From assembly GCF_003113895.1 (NCBI RefSeq), contig NZ_BDUD01000001.1, forward strand, positions 3,262,756 to 3,326,755: DNA of 64,000 bases, given 5' to 3'. This DNA comes from Nostoc commune NIES-4072 (GTDB taxonomy: Bacteria > Cyanobacteriota > Cyanobacteriia > Cyanobacteriales > Nostocaceae). Every line of letters starts with the position of its first letter. Position 1 is the stretch's first letter. Positions 1-8,566 of this stretch are shown here, one piece after another. A model generated the notes under the pieces. The model made no database searches, had not been told where the DNA came from, and saw nothing but the letters and a program-made list of their open reading frames with translations. Position numbers and translations under genes: made by a program.

Positions 1-1
1 G

Positions 2-1756
2 AAGCGGGTGATGGATGAAGCCAAGGAACTGATGAATGCCGATCGCAGTACACTATGGTTAATAGATCGCGATCGCCATGAATTGTGGACGAAAATCACC
101 CAAGATGATGGTTCAACTAAGGAGTTACGAGTCCCCGTAGGTAAAGGCTTTGCTGGTATAGTAGCGGCTTCTGGCAAAAAATTAAATATTGCCTTTGATT
201 TGTACCACCATCCTGACTCTGATACTGCCAAACAACTCGATCAGCAAAATGGCTATCGCACTTGTAGCTTGCTTTGTATGCCAGTATTTAATGCCGATCA
301 ACAACTGATTGGCGTTACCCAATTAGTAAATAAAAAGAAAACTGGGGATTTTCCACCTTATAATCCAGCTGATTGGCCCAAAGCTCCCGATTGCTTCCAA
401 GCTAGCTTTGATCGCAACGATGAAGAATTTATGGAAGCTTTTAATATTCAAGCGGGAGTAGCGCTGCAAAATGCTCAGTTGTTTGCCACAGTTAAGCAAC
501 AAGAACAAATGCAACGGGATATTTTGCGTAGTCTTTCCAATGGAGTAGTTTCCACTGATAAAGCCGGGTTAATTATCGCTGCTAATGAAAGTGCCAAACG
601 TTTGCTAGGGCTGGAGCCAGAAGAACGTTTAGAAGGTAAATTAGTTACTGATGCGATCGGCATCAAAGAAGGTGACTTTAGCAAGTGGTATCAGGATGCT
701 TTACATGCAGCCGACTTAAAAGGCCGCCAGCAATATTACCCCGATCGCACACTCCTAAGCACTGGTACAGAACAGCACAGTATCAATTTATCGATTAACA
801 CAATAGCTGATGCTAGCGATCAAGAGCAAGTCCGGGGGGCGCTGGTGGTAATGGAAGATATCAGCGATGAAAAGCGGCTCAAGAGTACGATGTACCGCTA
901 CATGACTCAGGAATTAGCCGAAGAATTGCTGAAATTAGATGACGCTAAACTAGGAGGCGATCGTAAAGAAGTTTCGATTTTATTTTCCGATATTCGCGGC
1001 TATACCACTTTAACGGAAAACTTACAAGCAGAAGAAGTGGTGAGTATGCTTAATGAATATTTTGAATCAATGGTGGAGGCAGTCTTTAAACATAAAGGCA
1101 CTCTTGATAAATATATCGGCGATGCGATCATGGCTGTGTTTGGTTCTCCCCTACCATTGGAAGAACACGCTTGGATGGCAGTGCAAACATCCTTAGAAAT
1201 GCGCCATCGTCTGCACGAATTTAATCAGCGTCGCTATAGAGATGATAAGCCCAAAATTAAAATCGGCATTGGTATCAACTCAGATACCGTAATTAGTGGG
1301 AATATCGGCTCTAGTAAGCGGATGGAATTTACCGCTATTGGCGATGGCGTTAATCTTGGCTCTCGATTAGAAAGTGTTAGTAAACAATATGGTTGCGACA
1401 TTATTATTAGCGATAACACTTTTAAGCCCTGCCAAGATCAGATTTGGGCTAGGGAACTAGATTACATTCGTGTCAAGGGTAGAAACGAACCAGTAGCCAT
1501 ATACGAATTACTGGGTTTGCGTTCCAACCCCATTGAAAGCGAAAAATTGCAAGTGATTGAGCATTATCATAAAGGACGCGAGTATTACCTCAAGCGGCAG
1601 TTTTCCTTTGCTAGAGCAGAGTTTGCCAAAGTTTTAGCAGTTGATAACCATGACAAAGCTGCTATGTTGCATCTGTTGCGTTGTCAGCATTGGTTACAAT
1701 CACCCCCAACAGAATCAGATTGGGATGAAGGAGTCTGGACGTTCCAGGAAAAATAA
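2..1756 (+). CDS. Class III adenylate cyclase with GAF and PAS domains (5' end outside window)
   Basis: Makes cAMP from ATP as a cytoplasmic, ligand-controlled cyclase. The reading frame is open to the first base, so the N-terminus is missing. Visible order, numbered from the GTG at position 8: a GAF domain (about 1-160), a short helical linker, a PAS domain (about 170-295), the catalytic cyclase domain (about 315-500) and a TPR-like helical tail. The metal-binding aspartates are in FSDIRGYT (D about 328) and YIGDAIMAVFG (D about 372). FTAIGDGVNLGSRLE is the usual purine/transition-state segment. The architecture resembles the CyaB-type cyclases of Anabaena, which carry more GAF/PAS modules upstream; I infer that the missing part holds at least one more sensor. 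Adenylate rather than guanylate specificity is family inference. Confidence 0.9.
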   Translation, partial: KRVMDEAKELMNADRSTLWLIDRDRHELWTKITQDDGSTKELRVPVGKGFAGIVAASGKKLNIAFDLYHHPDSDTAKQLDQQNGYRTCSLLCMPVFNADQQLIGVTQLVNKKKTGDFPPYNPADWPKAPDCFQASFDRNDEEFMEAFNIQAGVALQNAQLFATVKQQEQMQRDILRSLSNGVVSTDKAGLIIAANESAKRLLGLEPEERLEGKLVTDAIGIKEGDFSKWYQDALHAADLKGRQQYYPDRTLLSTGTEQHSINLSINTIADASDQEQVRGALVVMEDISDEKRLKSTMYRYMTQELAEELLKLDDAKLGGDRKEVSILFSDIRGYTTLTENLQAEEVVSMLNEYFESMVEAVFKHKGTLDKYIGDAIMAVFGSPLPLEEHAWMAVQTSLEMRHRLHEFNQRRYRDDKPKIKIGIGINSDTVISGNIGSSKRMEFTAIGDGVNLGSRLESVSKQYGCDIIISDNTFKPCQDQIWARELDYIRVKGRNEPVAIYELLGLRSNPIESEKLQVIEHYHKGREYYLKRQFSFARAEFAKVLAVDNHDKAAMLHLLRCQHWLQSPPTESDWDEGVWTFQEK

Positions 1757-2060
1757 GTGCCATTTTTGACGCTCTATTCTTGTGCAAGAACCGCACTCAA
1801 CAACAGTGAGTGTTATTACCGAACATAACTTAAATGTAGCGGACGCACCAGAGGGCTTCAGCCCTCACCACAAACCTTTAATTATTATTTTTAAAGGCAT
1901 CCTTCTATACTAAGTAGAAATCATTGTCTTCTGGGTACAACGAATGCAACCAGCCGTTGACAAGAATGTATTAATCCTTGACCTCTAGAAGTTAAGGGCA
2001 TCCCCAGACCAGAAGGTAATGTGGAGCATACTAGGTTAGACTTTAGAATGGGGATTGGTA
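1757..2060. other. Convergent intergenic region with hairpins
   Basis: Lies between the converging cyclase and mysC2 genes. A perfect 6-bp stem with a TTCA loop, GAGGGC/GCCCTC at 1851-1866, and a weaker CACTCA/TGAGTG stem at 1794-1812 could end transcription from the cyclase side. The U-rich tract after the first is poor, so terminator function is uncertain. No coding potential seen. Confidence 0.5.
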
Positions 2061-3389
2061 TCATTCGATAAGCTCACCCATATTAAAATCTATTCTGATC
2101 CAACCTTTGAGTCTTCGTAAATTGTCGAGAATCAGTAAGGGAATCTGCCAGTGATGTACCATTAGGAAGGGTAAGGGATCGCTCACCTCAAAAATTGCTT
2201 CTTTCCCACGCCTGATATTTCTTACCCAGGTTTGCAGTTGCTCAAAATTTCTAATCTCATTCAGCCGCCAAACTTCGTGATACAGCCAATAGGTTGGCTT
2301 ACTATCAGCAAGAGGCTGCAAAGATTCAGCCAGAGGCTCTTTACCAAGATAGGCATCCGCTACTCCTGGATGATTGTAAAACATAGTAATGGCGGAGTGA
2401 GTCCGGGGATTACACTCAATCGCGTAAACAGTTCCGTCTTCTGCTTGGATGAAGTCAAAGGAAAGTTGCCCGGTTTTTCCCAGTTCTTTGGTAAAATGAG
2501 TCGCCCATTGCATAATTTCTTGCTGATCAACGTTTTCGTAGTTGACTTGAAAAGCGGATGACTCACAGCAGCAGTACATTCTTGACTCTCCATCTCGCGC
2601 GGTAGTGTGAGTGCAGTATTCCTTTCCAGGGATGAATTCCTGCATAATCCAAGGATTCTCTTCACTGATGGGTAGACTATTGACAAATGCTGCTGTTTCT
2701 GCTGAGGTAGCGCAAGGTAGCTTGGTGAGATTCAAGCGACGTATTTGATCGTAGGGGATGCTTTTAAGAATGTATTTGCGCTTCTCGTGAGAAAAGTCGA
2801 AGTTGATGACTTGTTCTGGATGGGTAATTTTGAAGGATTTGGGGACAGATAAACCGAACGATCGCGCTGTTTCAGCAAAGGCAAACTTATCATCTAAAAT
2901 CTTCGTGACATCAGCATCGAAGTGGAAAAACTCTACAAAATCTGGTAATGGTGGCTGGCCTTGATCATAGTGAATAACGGAAAAAATCGCTACCGGGATA
3001 AAAAAGTCGATCTTTTCTGTTTTAGCGATCGCGTGTAAGCTTTCAACATAGCCTTCTAAGTCTTTGCTTGGATCGGGAACGGTATAAAAGCCTGCAACAG
3101 AGTTGGAATATTTATTACCACTTGACCAGAATTTCTCAATGTCAATTATAATAACCCGATGCCCAGCAGCATGAAATGAACGCGCTAGCTGAAGAGTTTT
3201 AGTCATTCTAGCGCCAGCAATCAAGATATTTTTGGAATTGGGGTTGACAACAATTGACTTATTGAATGGTTGCTTAAGAAAGTTCCACAGTAGCGATGTT
3301 AAGACGACGATACAGTTTAAGGGAAATGCGATCGCTAGTAATACAAGAGTGCCCAAGTTTTGGAACACTACAAAAATATACTTTCTCAT
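2061..3389 (-). CDS. mysC: MysC-type ATP-grasp ligase, second copy (mycosporine-glycine synthase)
   Basis: Catalyses ATP-dependent joining of glycine to 4-deoxygadusol to give mycosporine-glycine, the one-ring MAA. The 442-residue protein has an N-terminal hydrophobic segment (residues about 7-30), NILIAGARMTKTLQLARSFHAAG as the start of the ligase fold, and the ATP-grasp core with KYILKSI and WIMQEFIPGKEY. It ends with AIECNPRTHS, which carries the metal-binding Glu/Asn. The start chosen is the ATG at 3389, since it aligns with the start of the neighbouring paralogue at 4988; an upstream in-frame ATG adds 14 residues without homology. The two copies are closely similar throughout and share the 5' leader sequence ATAGTTRTAATTGTGACAT. 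It is last in the mys operon. Whether both copies are active, or have split amino-acid specificity, cannot be read from sequence. Confidence 0.9.
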   Translation of the reverse strand: MRKYIFVVFQNLGTLVLLAIAFPLNCIVVLTSLLWNFLKQPFNKSIVVNPNSKNILIAGARMTKTLQLARSFHAAGHRVIIIDIEKFWSSGNKYSNSVAGFYTVPDPSKDLEGYVESLHAIAKTEKIDFFIPVAIFSVIHYDQGQPPLPDFVEFFHFDADVTKILDDKFAFAETARSFGLSVPKSFKITHPEQVINFDFSHEKRKYILKSIPYDQIRRLNLTKLPCATSAETAAFVNSLPISEENPWIMQEFIPGKEYCTHTTARDGESRMYCCCESSAFQVNYENVDQQEIMQWATHFTKELGKTGQLSFDFIQAEDGTVYAIECNPRTHSAITMFYNHPGVADAYLGKEPLAESLQPLADSKPTYWLYHEVWRLNEIRNFEQLQTWVRNIRRGKEAIFEVSDPLPFLMVHHWQIPLLILDNLRRLKGWIRIDFNMGELIE

Positions 3390-3567
3390 AGTTATAATTG
3401 TGACATCAAAGATTGTATTTTTCCTCGTCAAATACTTTTAAACAATTGCAACTTCTTTAATACCAATTCTCTATGAAGATGCACAGAATAAAACGCTTGA
3501 AATTCCATGCCCAACAATAAACTTATTTTATGCAGCCTCACATAAAGTTGGTATAACGAGCTGATTT

Positions 3568-3632
3568 GATTAAGTCTCTATTCGTGTTCAAGCCAATAAC
3601 TGGGCTTACTATAACTTAGGGGTTGCAGAGGT
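3568..3632 (-). pseudogene. Fragment of a third mysC copy
   Basis: Read on the minus strand this piece encodes PLQPLSYSKPSYWLEHE, a stop, then RLNQI. It matches the mysC1 segment PLQPLSDSKPTYWLYHE..RLNEI with a few substitutions, two codons missing or altered around the stop, and no flanking homology. It lies directly beyond the homologous end of mysC1. The last residues of mysC1 (after FNIGKLIQ) are read through this fragment in another frame. It looks like debris from an unequal recombination in a mysC tandem array. Confidence 0.8.
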
Positions 3633-4988
3633 ATTGCCATATTTTATGTCTTCTCCAAACTGTATGAGTTTGCCGATGTTGAAATCAATCCTCACCCAAG
3701 TTCGTAAGGAGCGCAAACTATCGAGTAATAGCAAAGGAATGTGCCAGTGATGCACCATTAAGAACGGTAGTGGGTCGTTAACTTCAAAGATTGCATCCTT
3801 TCCTCGCCAAATATTTTTAAACCACTTTTGTAACTGCTTTAACGATCTAATTTCATTAAGTCTCCAAAGTTCGTGATAAAGCCAATAAGTAGGTTTACTA
3901 TCACTCAGGGGTTGCAGAGGTTCAGCCGGAGGCTCTTTATTAAGATAGGCATCTGCTAAACCAGGATGGTTGTAATACATTGTGATTGCAGAGTGAGCGC
4001 GAGCGTTGCACTCGATCGCATAAATCGTCCCATCTTCCGCCTGAATGAAGTCAAAACAAAGTTGTCCAGTCAGTTGTAATTCTTTGACAAAATGACTCAC
4101 CCACTCTTTAATTTCTGGGTGTTCAAAGTTTTCGTAATTGACTTGAAAAGCAGATGATTTACAGCAGCAATGTACCGTTAATGTCCCATTTCTCACTGTA
4201 TCGTGAGTACAGTATTCTGTACCGGGAATAAACTCTTGCAATATCCAAGGGTTATCTTTACTAATTGGCTTACTTTTAACATGAAGCGCCATTTTTTCGT
4301 AAGGCTCCATTGGTAGCTTGGTCAAATCCAAGCGTAAAACAGAGTCATAGACAATACTTTTGAGAATGTACTTGCGCTTTTCGTTGGCAAAGTCGAATTT
4401 AAGAACTTGTTCGGAATCTGTAATTAAGAAGGTTTTCGGAACAGATAACGAAAGTGAGCGGGCAATTTCTGCAAAAGTAAACTTGTTATCCAGCATCTTC
4501 ATGGTATCAGCATCGAAGTGGAAACTCTCGCAATAGCCTGATAACACTGGTTTGCGCTCGGAGTCAAAGTAGCTGGCAGCAAAAATACCTACCGGGACAA
4601 AAAAATCTATGTTTTCTTTTTTAGCGATCGCCCGCACGGCTTGAGTATAACCTTCTAAGTCTTTTTGCGAGTCAGGAACTGTGTAAAAGGCAGCCACAGA
4701 GTTAGAAAATCGATAACCACTGAACCAGTATTTGTCGAGATCAAATAAAATGACTCGATGCCCAGCAGCGTGAAATGATCGCGCAAGCTGAAGGGTTTTG
4801 GTCATTCTACCACCACCGATCAAGATATTTTTAGGATTCTCGTTCAATGCCACAAGATTAGCATTTGATCTGGTGAAAAAATTCCACAGCAGCGATGCAA
4901 GTACGACGGTGCAGTTAAAGGGAAATGCGATCGCTAGTAATGCAAGTGTGCCCAAGTTTTGGAATATGGCAAAAATTTGCTCCCTCAT
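3609..4988 (-). CDS. mysC: MysC-type ATP-grasp ligase, first copy (mycosporine-glycine synthase)
   Basis: ATP-grasp enzyme that condenses glycine with 4-deoxygadusol to form mycosporine-glycine. It has 459 residues, with a hydrophobic N-terminal segment (about 8-30), NILIGGGRMTKTLQLARSF, KYILKSI, WILQEFIPGTEY and AIECNARAHS. The last of these holds the metal-binding Glu/Asn pair, with one change (CNPR to CNAR) from copy 2. The copy-2 protein ends at FNMGELIE, whereas this one runs on for about 18 extra residues; the final part (GNTSATPKL) is encoded by the mysC relic at 3568-3632, so the tail is recent and probably not functional. About 330 bp separate it from mysD upstream, a wide gap for an operon, so a second promoter is possible. 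Confidence 0.91.
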   Translation of the reverse strand: MREQIFAIFQNLGTLALLAIAFPFNCTVVLASLLWNFFTRSNANLVALNENPKNILIGGGRMTKTLQLARSFHAAGHRVILFDLDKYWFSGYRFSNSVAAFYTVPDSQKDLEGYTQAVRAIAKKENIDFFVPVGIFAASYFDSERKPVLSGYCESFHFDADTMKMLDNKFTFAEIARSLSLSVPKTFLITDSEQVLKFDFANEKRKYILKSIVYDSVLRLDLTKLPMEPYEKMALHVKSKPISKDNPWILQEFIPGTEYCTHDTVRNGTLTVHCCCKSSAFQVNYENFEHPEIKEWVSHFVKELQLTGQLCFDFIQAEDGTIYAIECNARAHSAITMYYNHPGLADAYLNKEPPAEPLQPLSDSKPTYWLYHELWRLNEIRSLKQLQKWFKNIWRGKDAIFEVNDPLPFLMVHHWHIPLLLLDSLRSLRTWVRIDFNIGKLIQFGEDIKYGNTSATPKL

Positions 4989-5321
4989 AGTTGTAATTGT
5001 GACATGATATATGCTTCATTGACTCAACAAAATTCTTCAAGTGTGGCGAATAATCACTGAGATGGGAAAATAAACTGCTAGTGGCTTCTTTCCGCATCGT
5101 CTCTATTTTTTTACTAAATGTAGAATATTTATTCTTTATTTTTTAGATGGGGATTGTCTGGAGTACAAATAGGTATTATATACGCACTTGAAGTCATTAG
5201 ATTTTTAGGCGATCGCTCTATTTTGTAGCAAGTGTGGACATTAGAGTTCTATTAATTGTCGTTAGCAAAGACCTTGGCTATTCCAAATCACAAGAAAGCT
5301 AAAAAGGTGATTTGCCTGACA
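4989..5321. other. Gap inside the mys operon
   Basis: AT-rich, with one HIP1-type GCGATCGC near 5211 and no open frame of note. The first bases upstream of mysC1 (ATAGTTGTAATTGTGACAT) are repeated almost exactly upstream of mysC2 at about 3390-3410. The duplication therefore included part of the leader. No clear terminator or promoter boxes seen. Confidence 0.5.
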
Positions 5322-6350
5322 TTAGGTTATGCTCAACGCTTCATTGATCGCCGTCATAAATAATTCATTTAAAGGAATTCCGGCTGCGTTCGCCGTACTG
5401 GCAATTACCGCGTTATGGTCAAAAATACAAAACAAGCCGGCTTCTAAAAACCAAGGTTGTCCCTGTGGGTCGATCCGGAAGTCAAATAAACTATAATGGC
5501 GACAGCCCAAAGCCAAATGACACTTCTTTACTTCTTGCTGAACCTTTTGGGTGATCGGGTCATTAATATCCACAATCCAACCTGGGACATAATTTTTAGC
5601 AGTTGAAGCCAAATCGCCCTCGATTGGTATTTTGAATTTGTCAGTATAGCTACGGATGGGTCTGGTTTGCGGGTCTATCTGATACTCTTCAAGGGGTAAA
5701 CCGATTAGCTCCCCATCTTTGACAATAGCGCCGCATCTGACTTCTCGACCGGCTTCAATGAATGTTTCTACAATCACTTCATCTGCAAATTCAAATGCTT
5801 TCTTCAAGGCAGCGTCATACTCACTCTTTTCTTTGACTAAGGACACCCCTAAAGAGTTGTCGGCATTTGCAGGTTTGATGACTACTGGAGGTGTAATTGT
5901 CGGAACATCTCCTTGGCGGAGCAATTCTCCATTCGGCACTTTGACCCCTGCTGCTGCAACAATAGCTTTGGTTTTGGCTTTGTGGGCTGTGATTGCCATC
6001 ACATCTGGAGTATTGCCTATATAAGGGATCTTTAGCAAGTCGAATAATGCCCGGTAGTCAGTCATTCCAGGGAGACAAAACATTTGTGGCAACATTAGGT
6101 CAATGTTTTGCGCTGTTATAAACTGTATGGCATCTGATAGAGGCATCGGTTTAGCGACAGCAATATCTTCTGGACTGAGAGAGGAAGGAAATCGCCATTG
6201 GCCATCTTGTGTGATGTATGCAATCAGAAAGTCATAGAGCGATGGATTTGCCGTAGCTACTAGACAGCTTTGGGCGTAATTGCGTGACAACTCACAGTAA
6301 AAATGATTGTATGCAGATCCAACTAAATGAAGGATGCGAAGTACTGGCAT
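5322..6350 (-). CDS. mysD: MysD-type D-Ala-D-Ala ligase homologue (disubstituted MAA synthesis)
   Basis: Expected to attach a second amino acid, commonly serine or threonine, to mycosporine-glycine, giving shinorine or porphyra-334 type imino-mycosporines. The 342-residue protein has the D-Ala-D-Ala ligase/ATP-grasp layout: an N-terminal subdomain (1-115), THKAKTKAIVAAAGVKVPN, PPVVIKPANADNSLGVS with the ATP-binding lysine, EVIVETFIEAGREVRCG, and the C-terminal FDFRIDPQGQPWFLEAG metal site. It differs from cell-wall Ddl in lacking its characteristic N-terminal region and in its setting between mysB and mysC. This matches the Nostoc punctiforme type of pathway rather than the NRPS (MysE) type of Anabaena variabilis; no NRPS is present here. 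Amino-acid choice cannot be predicted. Confidence 0.9.
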   Translation of the reverse strand: MPVLRILHLVGSAYNHFYCELSRNYAQSCLVATANPSLYDFLIAYITQDGQWRFPSSLSPEDIAVAKPMPLSDAIQFITAQNIDLMLPQMFCLPGMTDYRALFDLLKIPYIGNTPDVMAITAHKAKTKAIVAAAGVKVPNGELLRQGDVPTITPPVVIKPANADNSLGVSLVKEKSEYDAALKKAFEFADEVIVETFIEAGREVRCGAIVKDGELIGLPLEEYQIDPQTRPIRSYTDKFKIPIEGDLASTAKNYVPGWIVDINDPITQKVQQEVKKCHLALGCRHYSLFDFRIDPQGQPWFLEAGLFCIFDHNAVIASTANAAGIPLNELFMTAINEALSIT

Positions 6351-6498
6351 GATTCATATTCCTAAGTACTGTTTTATTTTATACAAAAACTGTGATCACA
6401 AAAAATAGCTTCAGGGAGATGAGGAAGCAAGCGAAAAATTATTCTTTTGAAGTCTAAGCCAAGGCTTAGACTTCTGTGCTCATCTCCTCATCTCTCAA

Positions 6499-7332
6499 TT
6501 ACACAACGCGTCTAATCAGAGTTATACCATCTCGGATGGGTAAGATAACTTGCTCTACACGAGGATCGGCGGCAACAATACGGTTGAACTGAGCGATCGC
6601 TTCACCGTTGGCGGTACGCTGTTCAGGTGGTAGGTAAACTTGTCCCTGCAACAAAGTGTTATCCACACAGATTAAACCGTCGGGAGTCAGTAAGTTACTA
6701 TCCAAAATGGTCTGAAAGTACTTTACATACTCCTTTTTATCGGCATCTATGAATATCAAATCAAAGGATTCTTTTCTCGCAGCCAGCTTGTAGAGTGTTT
6801 CTAGGGCAGGTGCTACTTCCACAACGATTTTGTCGCCGTGGGGAGACTCACTAAAGCAAGCTTGAGCAAATTCAGCAACATAGGGATCTACTTCGCAACC
6901 TATAAGTTGCCCATCACTTGGTAATGCTTCTGCCATTGCTAAGGCTGAATACCCTGTGAACATTCCTACTTCTAGAATGCGCTTTGCCTTGGTGATATGA
7001 ACAAACATTTTCAATGTCTGTCCTTCAAGATGTCCTGAGAGCATCTCCTGCTCTAGTTGACGCACTGTTTCACCATCACTGAAGCGCTTGCTCCAGTCTT
7101 CAATGCTTGTTTTTTGCGCCAATGCTGTCAATGCGCTCGATTCCGGGGTGGTGTAATCATCCAAGTAGGGATCTAAACCTGCCGCTAATTGAACTCCCTG
7201 CCGCAAAGAATCTAATATCTCTACGGGAATGTTGTTCTCTTGGGCTAATTTGAGAGTTTGCTGTAGCTGGGCTACTAAGATACTGTGTGGCGTTATCGGT
7301 CTAGCTGTTTCTCGTCCTAAAACACTCGTCAT
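6499..7332 (-). CDS. mysB: MysB O-methyltransferase (4-deoxygadusol synthesis)
   Basis: SAM-dependent O-methyltransferase that converts demethyl-4-deoxygadusol, made by MysA, to 4-deoxygadusol. It has 277 residues. The caffeoyl-CoA-OMT-like fold is seen in RILEVGMFTGYSALAMAEAL (SAM glycine motif, about 120-140), the acidic end of the next strand (IGCEVDPY), FDLIFIDADKKEY (metal-binding aspartates) and the DNTLLQG segment. Roughly 90 residues precede the fold. The start lies 4 bp beyond the mysA stop, so the two are translationally coupled and co-transcribed. A gap of about 150 bp separates it from mysD. The first-committed-step pair mysA-mysB is typical of cyanobacterial MAA clusters. Confidence 0.94.
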   Translation of the reverse strand: MTSVLGRETARPITPHSILVAQLQQTLKLAQENNIPVEILDSLRQGVQLAAGLDPYLDDYTTPESSALTALAQKTSIEDWSKRFSDGETVRQLEQEMLSGHLEGQTLKMFVHITKAKRILEVGMFTGYSALAMAEALPSDGQLIGCEVDPYVAEFAQACFSESPHGDKIVVEVAPALETLYKLAARKESFDLIFIDADKKEYVKYFQTILDSNLLTPDGLICVDNTLLQGQVYLPPEQRTANGEAIAQFNRIVAADPRVEQVILPIRDGITLIRRVV

Positions 7333-7336
7333 ATTT

Positions 7337-8566
7337 TCACACCCCTACTAGCTTGGCTTCTTGAGTTTCAATGTATGCGTCAACACCTTTTCCGCCACGA
7401 GGGTATTTAGCACAAAGACGTTTGTGTTCAGCTAAAGCAGCATCAAGTTCTTCACGAGTCAGATCGTTGACAAAGAAGCACTCACCAATTGGACGAGGCA
7501 TGGCTGCGCGTTGTTTACCATCTCGTGTCAAGCTTATAGACTGGGTAGCATCCCAGAGCAAATCTCCATCTAGTAGAGGGTGATCGAGCGATAAACCGAT
7601 ACGACTCATCAAGTCTAGGATGCGATCGCGCTCCCCTGTTGAAATATAGCCCCGTTGTGCTGCAATGGTTGCAGACAAAGCCATATCTATATTGACCGCA
7701 TGACCATGATATAGGGGTATTTGAGGTGCTAATTCTAGGGTAGGACTCCAAGTGTGACCGTAGGCAATGACGCGATCGAGGTCTAGTTCATGCAAGTTAG
7801 GAGTCTCTAACTCCAACATGGTTTTGATTGCCTCATAATTGACTTTGTGGGCAATCTCTTTAATTTCCGGTGTCGCATTCACATGTCCAAAGTGAGTGGA
7901 AAGAAGTTCTTCGCCATATTCGTATAGCAGTTCAAAGACTTCTGAATTAGACACTACAGCAATTTTCACCAACTCTGCCATCCCATTACGAACTTGAGCC
8001 TTTGGCAAGGTTTTCAAAAATGAGAAATCTAGGATTACTTTCAAAGGTGCATGATATGCTCCCAAGCGATTTTTCAACTTACGATGATTAACTGCTACCT
8101 TAATCGCTACACCTGCATCAATCAAACCAATCAACGTGGTAGGAATGCGGATATAGTTGCTCTTGCGACGGTAAGAAGCACAAGCAAACCCAGCCACATC
8201 AGTAACTAAACCACCACCGACGACTAAGACTGGTTCTTTACGAACTAAGCCAAAATCCGAAAAAGCGTCAACAATTCTTTCAAAGGTTGCCAGGGTTTTA
8301 GCTGGCTCCGTAATAATGATCGGAAATACTGTCAGTTCAATGTCATAGTGTCTAAAATACGACCTCATCTGATCGCCATAAAGTTCATGGACATTGGCAT
8401 CAATTACAGTCAGACAGCGACCAAATTTTGCATAGCTATCTGCTATTTCTCTGTTTTTAATATCAAATGCACCGTTCACATAGACAAGACTAAAATCGAT
8501 TTTTTCATAACCTTGGACGTGAAATGCAGATTCTGTAGCTTCAAATGATGCTTGAACTTTATTCAT
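7337..8566 (-). CDS. mysA: MysA demethyl-4-deoxygadusol synthase (sugar-phosphate cyclase)
   Basis: Cyclises sedoheptulose 7-phosphate, NAD-dependently, to demethyl-4-deoxygadusol, the entry step of MAA synthesis. The 409-residue protein belongs to the dehydroquinate-synthase superfamily. It shows the NAD loop [18 protein letters not shown] (about 117-134), [14 protein letters not shown], a Zn-ligand Glu in [10 protein letters not shown], and Zn-ligand histidines in YGHTWS and YHGHAVNID. The long insert and C-terminal tail ending near EAKLVGV fit the DDGS/EEVS branch rather than true AroB. Its place immediately upstream of mysB makes the DDGS call firm. It is the first gene of the operon, and the 1.8 kb upstream should hold the promoter. 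A second, different cyclase (EboD) lies at 44.4-45.6 kb. Confidence 0.95.
   Translation of the reverse strand: MNKVQASFEATESAFHVQGYEKIDFSLVYVNGAFDIKNREIADSYAKFGRCLTVIDANVHELYGDQMRSYFRHYDIELTVFPIIITEPAKTLATFERIVDAFSDFGLVRKEPVLVVGGGLVTDVAGFACASYRRKSNYIRIPTTLIGLIDAGVAIKVAVNHRKLKNRLGAYHAPLKVILDFSFLKTLPKAQVRNGMAELVKIAVVSNSEVFELLYEYGEELLSTHFGHVNATPEIKEIAHKVNYEAIKTMLELETPNLHELDLDRVIAYGHTWSPTLELAPQIPLYHGHAVNIDMALSATIAAQRGYISTGERDRILDLMSRIGLSLDHPLLDGDLLWDATQSISLTRDGKQRAAMPRPIGECFFVNDLTREELDAALAEHKRLCAKYPRGGKGVDAYIETQEAKLVGV

Noticed and set aside
2232..2686. 109- and 108-codon frames inside mysC2
   Set aside because: Alternate-frame shadows of the ATP-grasp gene.
7337..8566. mysA as a primary-metabolism dehydroquinate synthase (aroB)
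   Set aside because: The adjacent O-methyltransferase, ATP-grasp and MysD-type genes and the sequence type fit DDGS.
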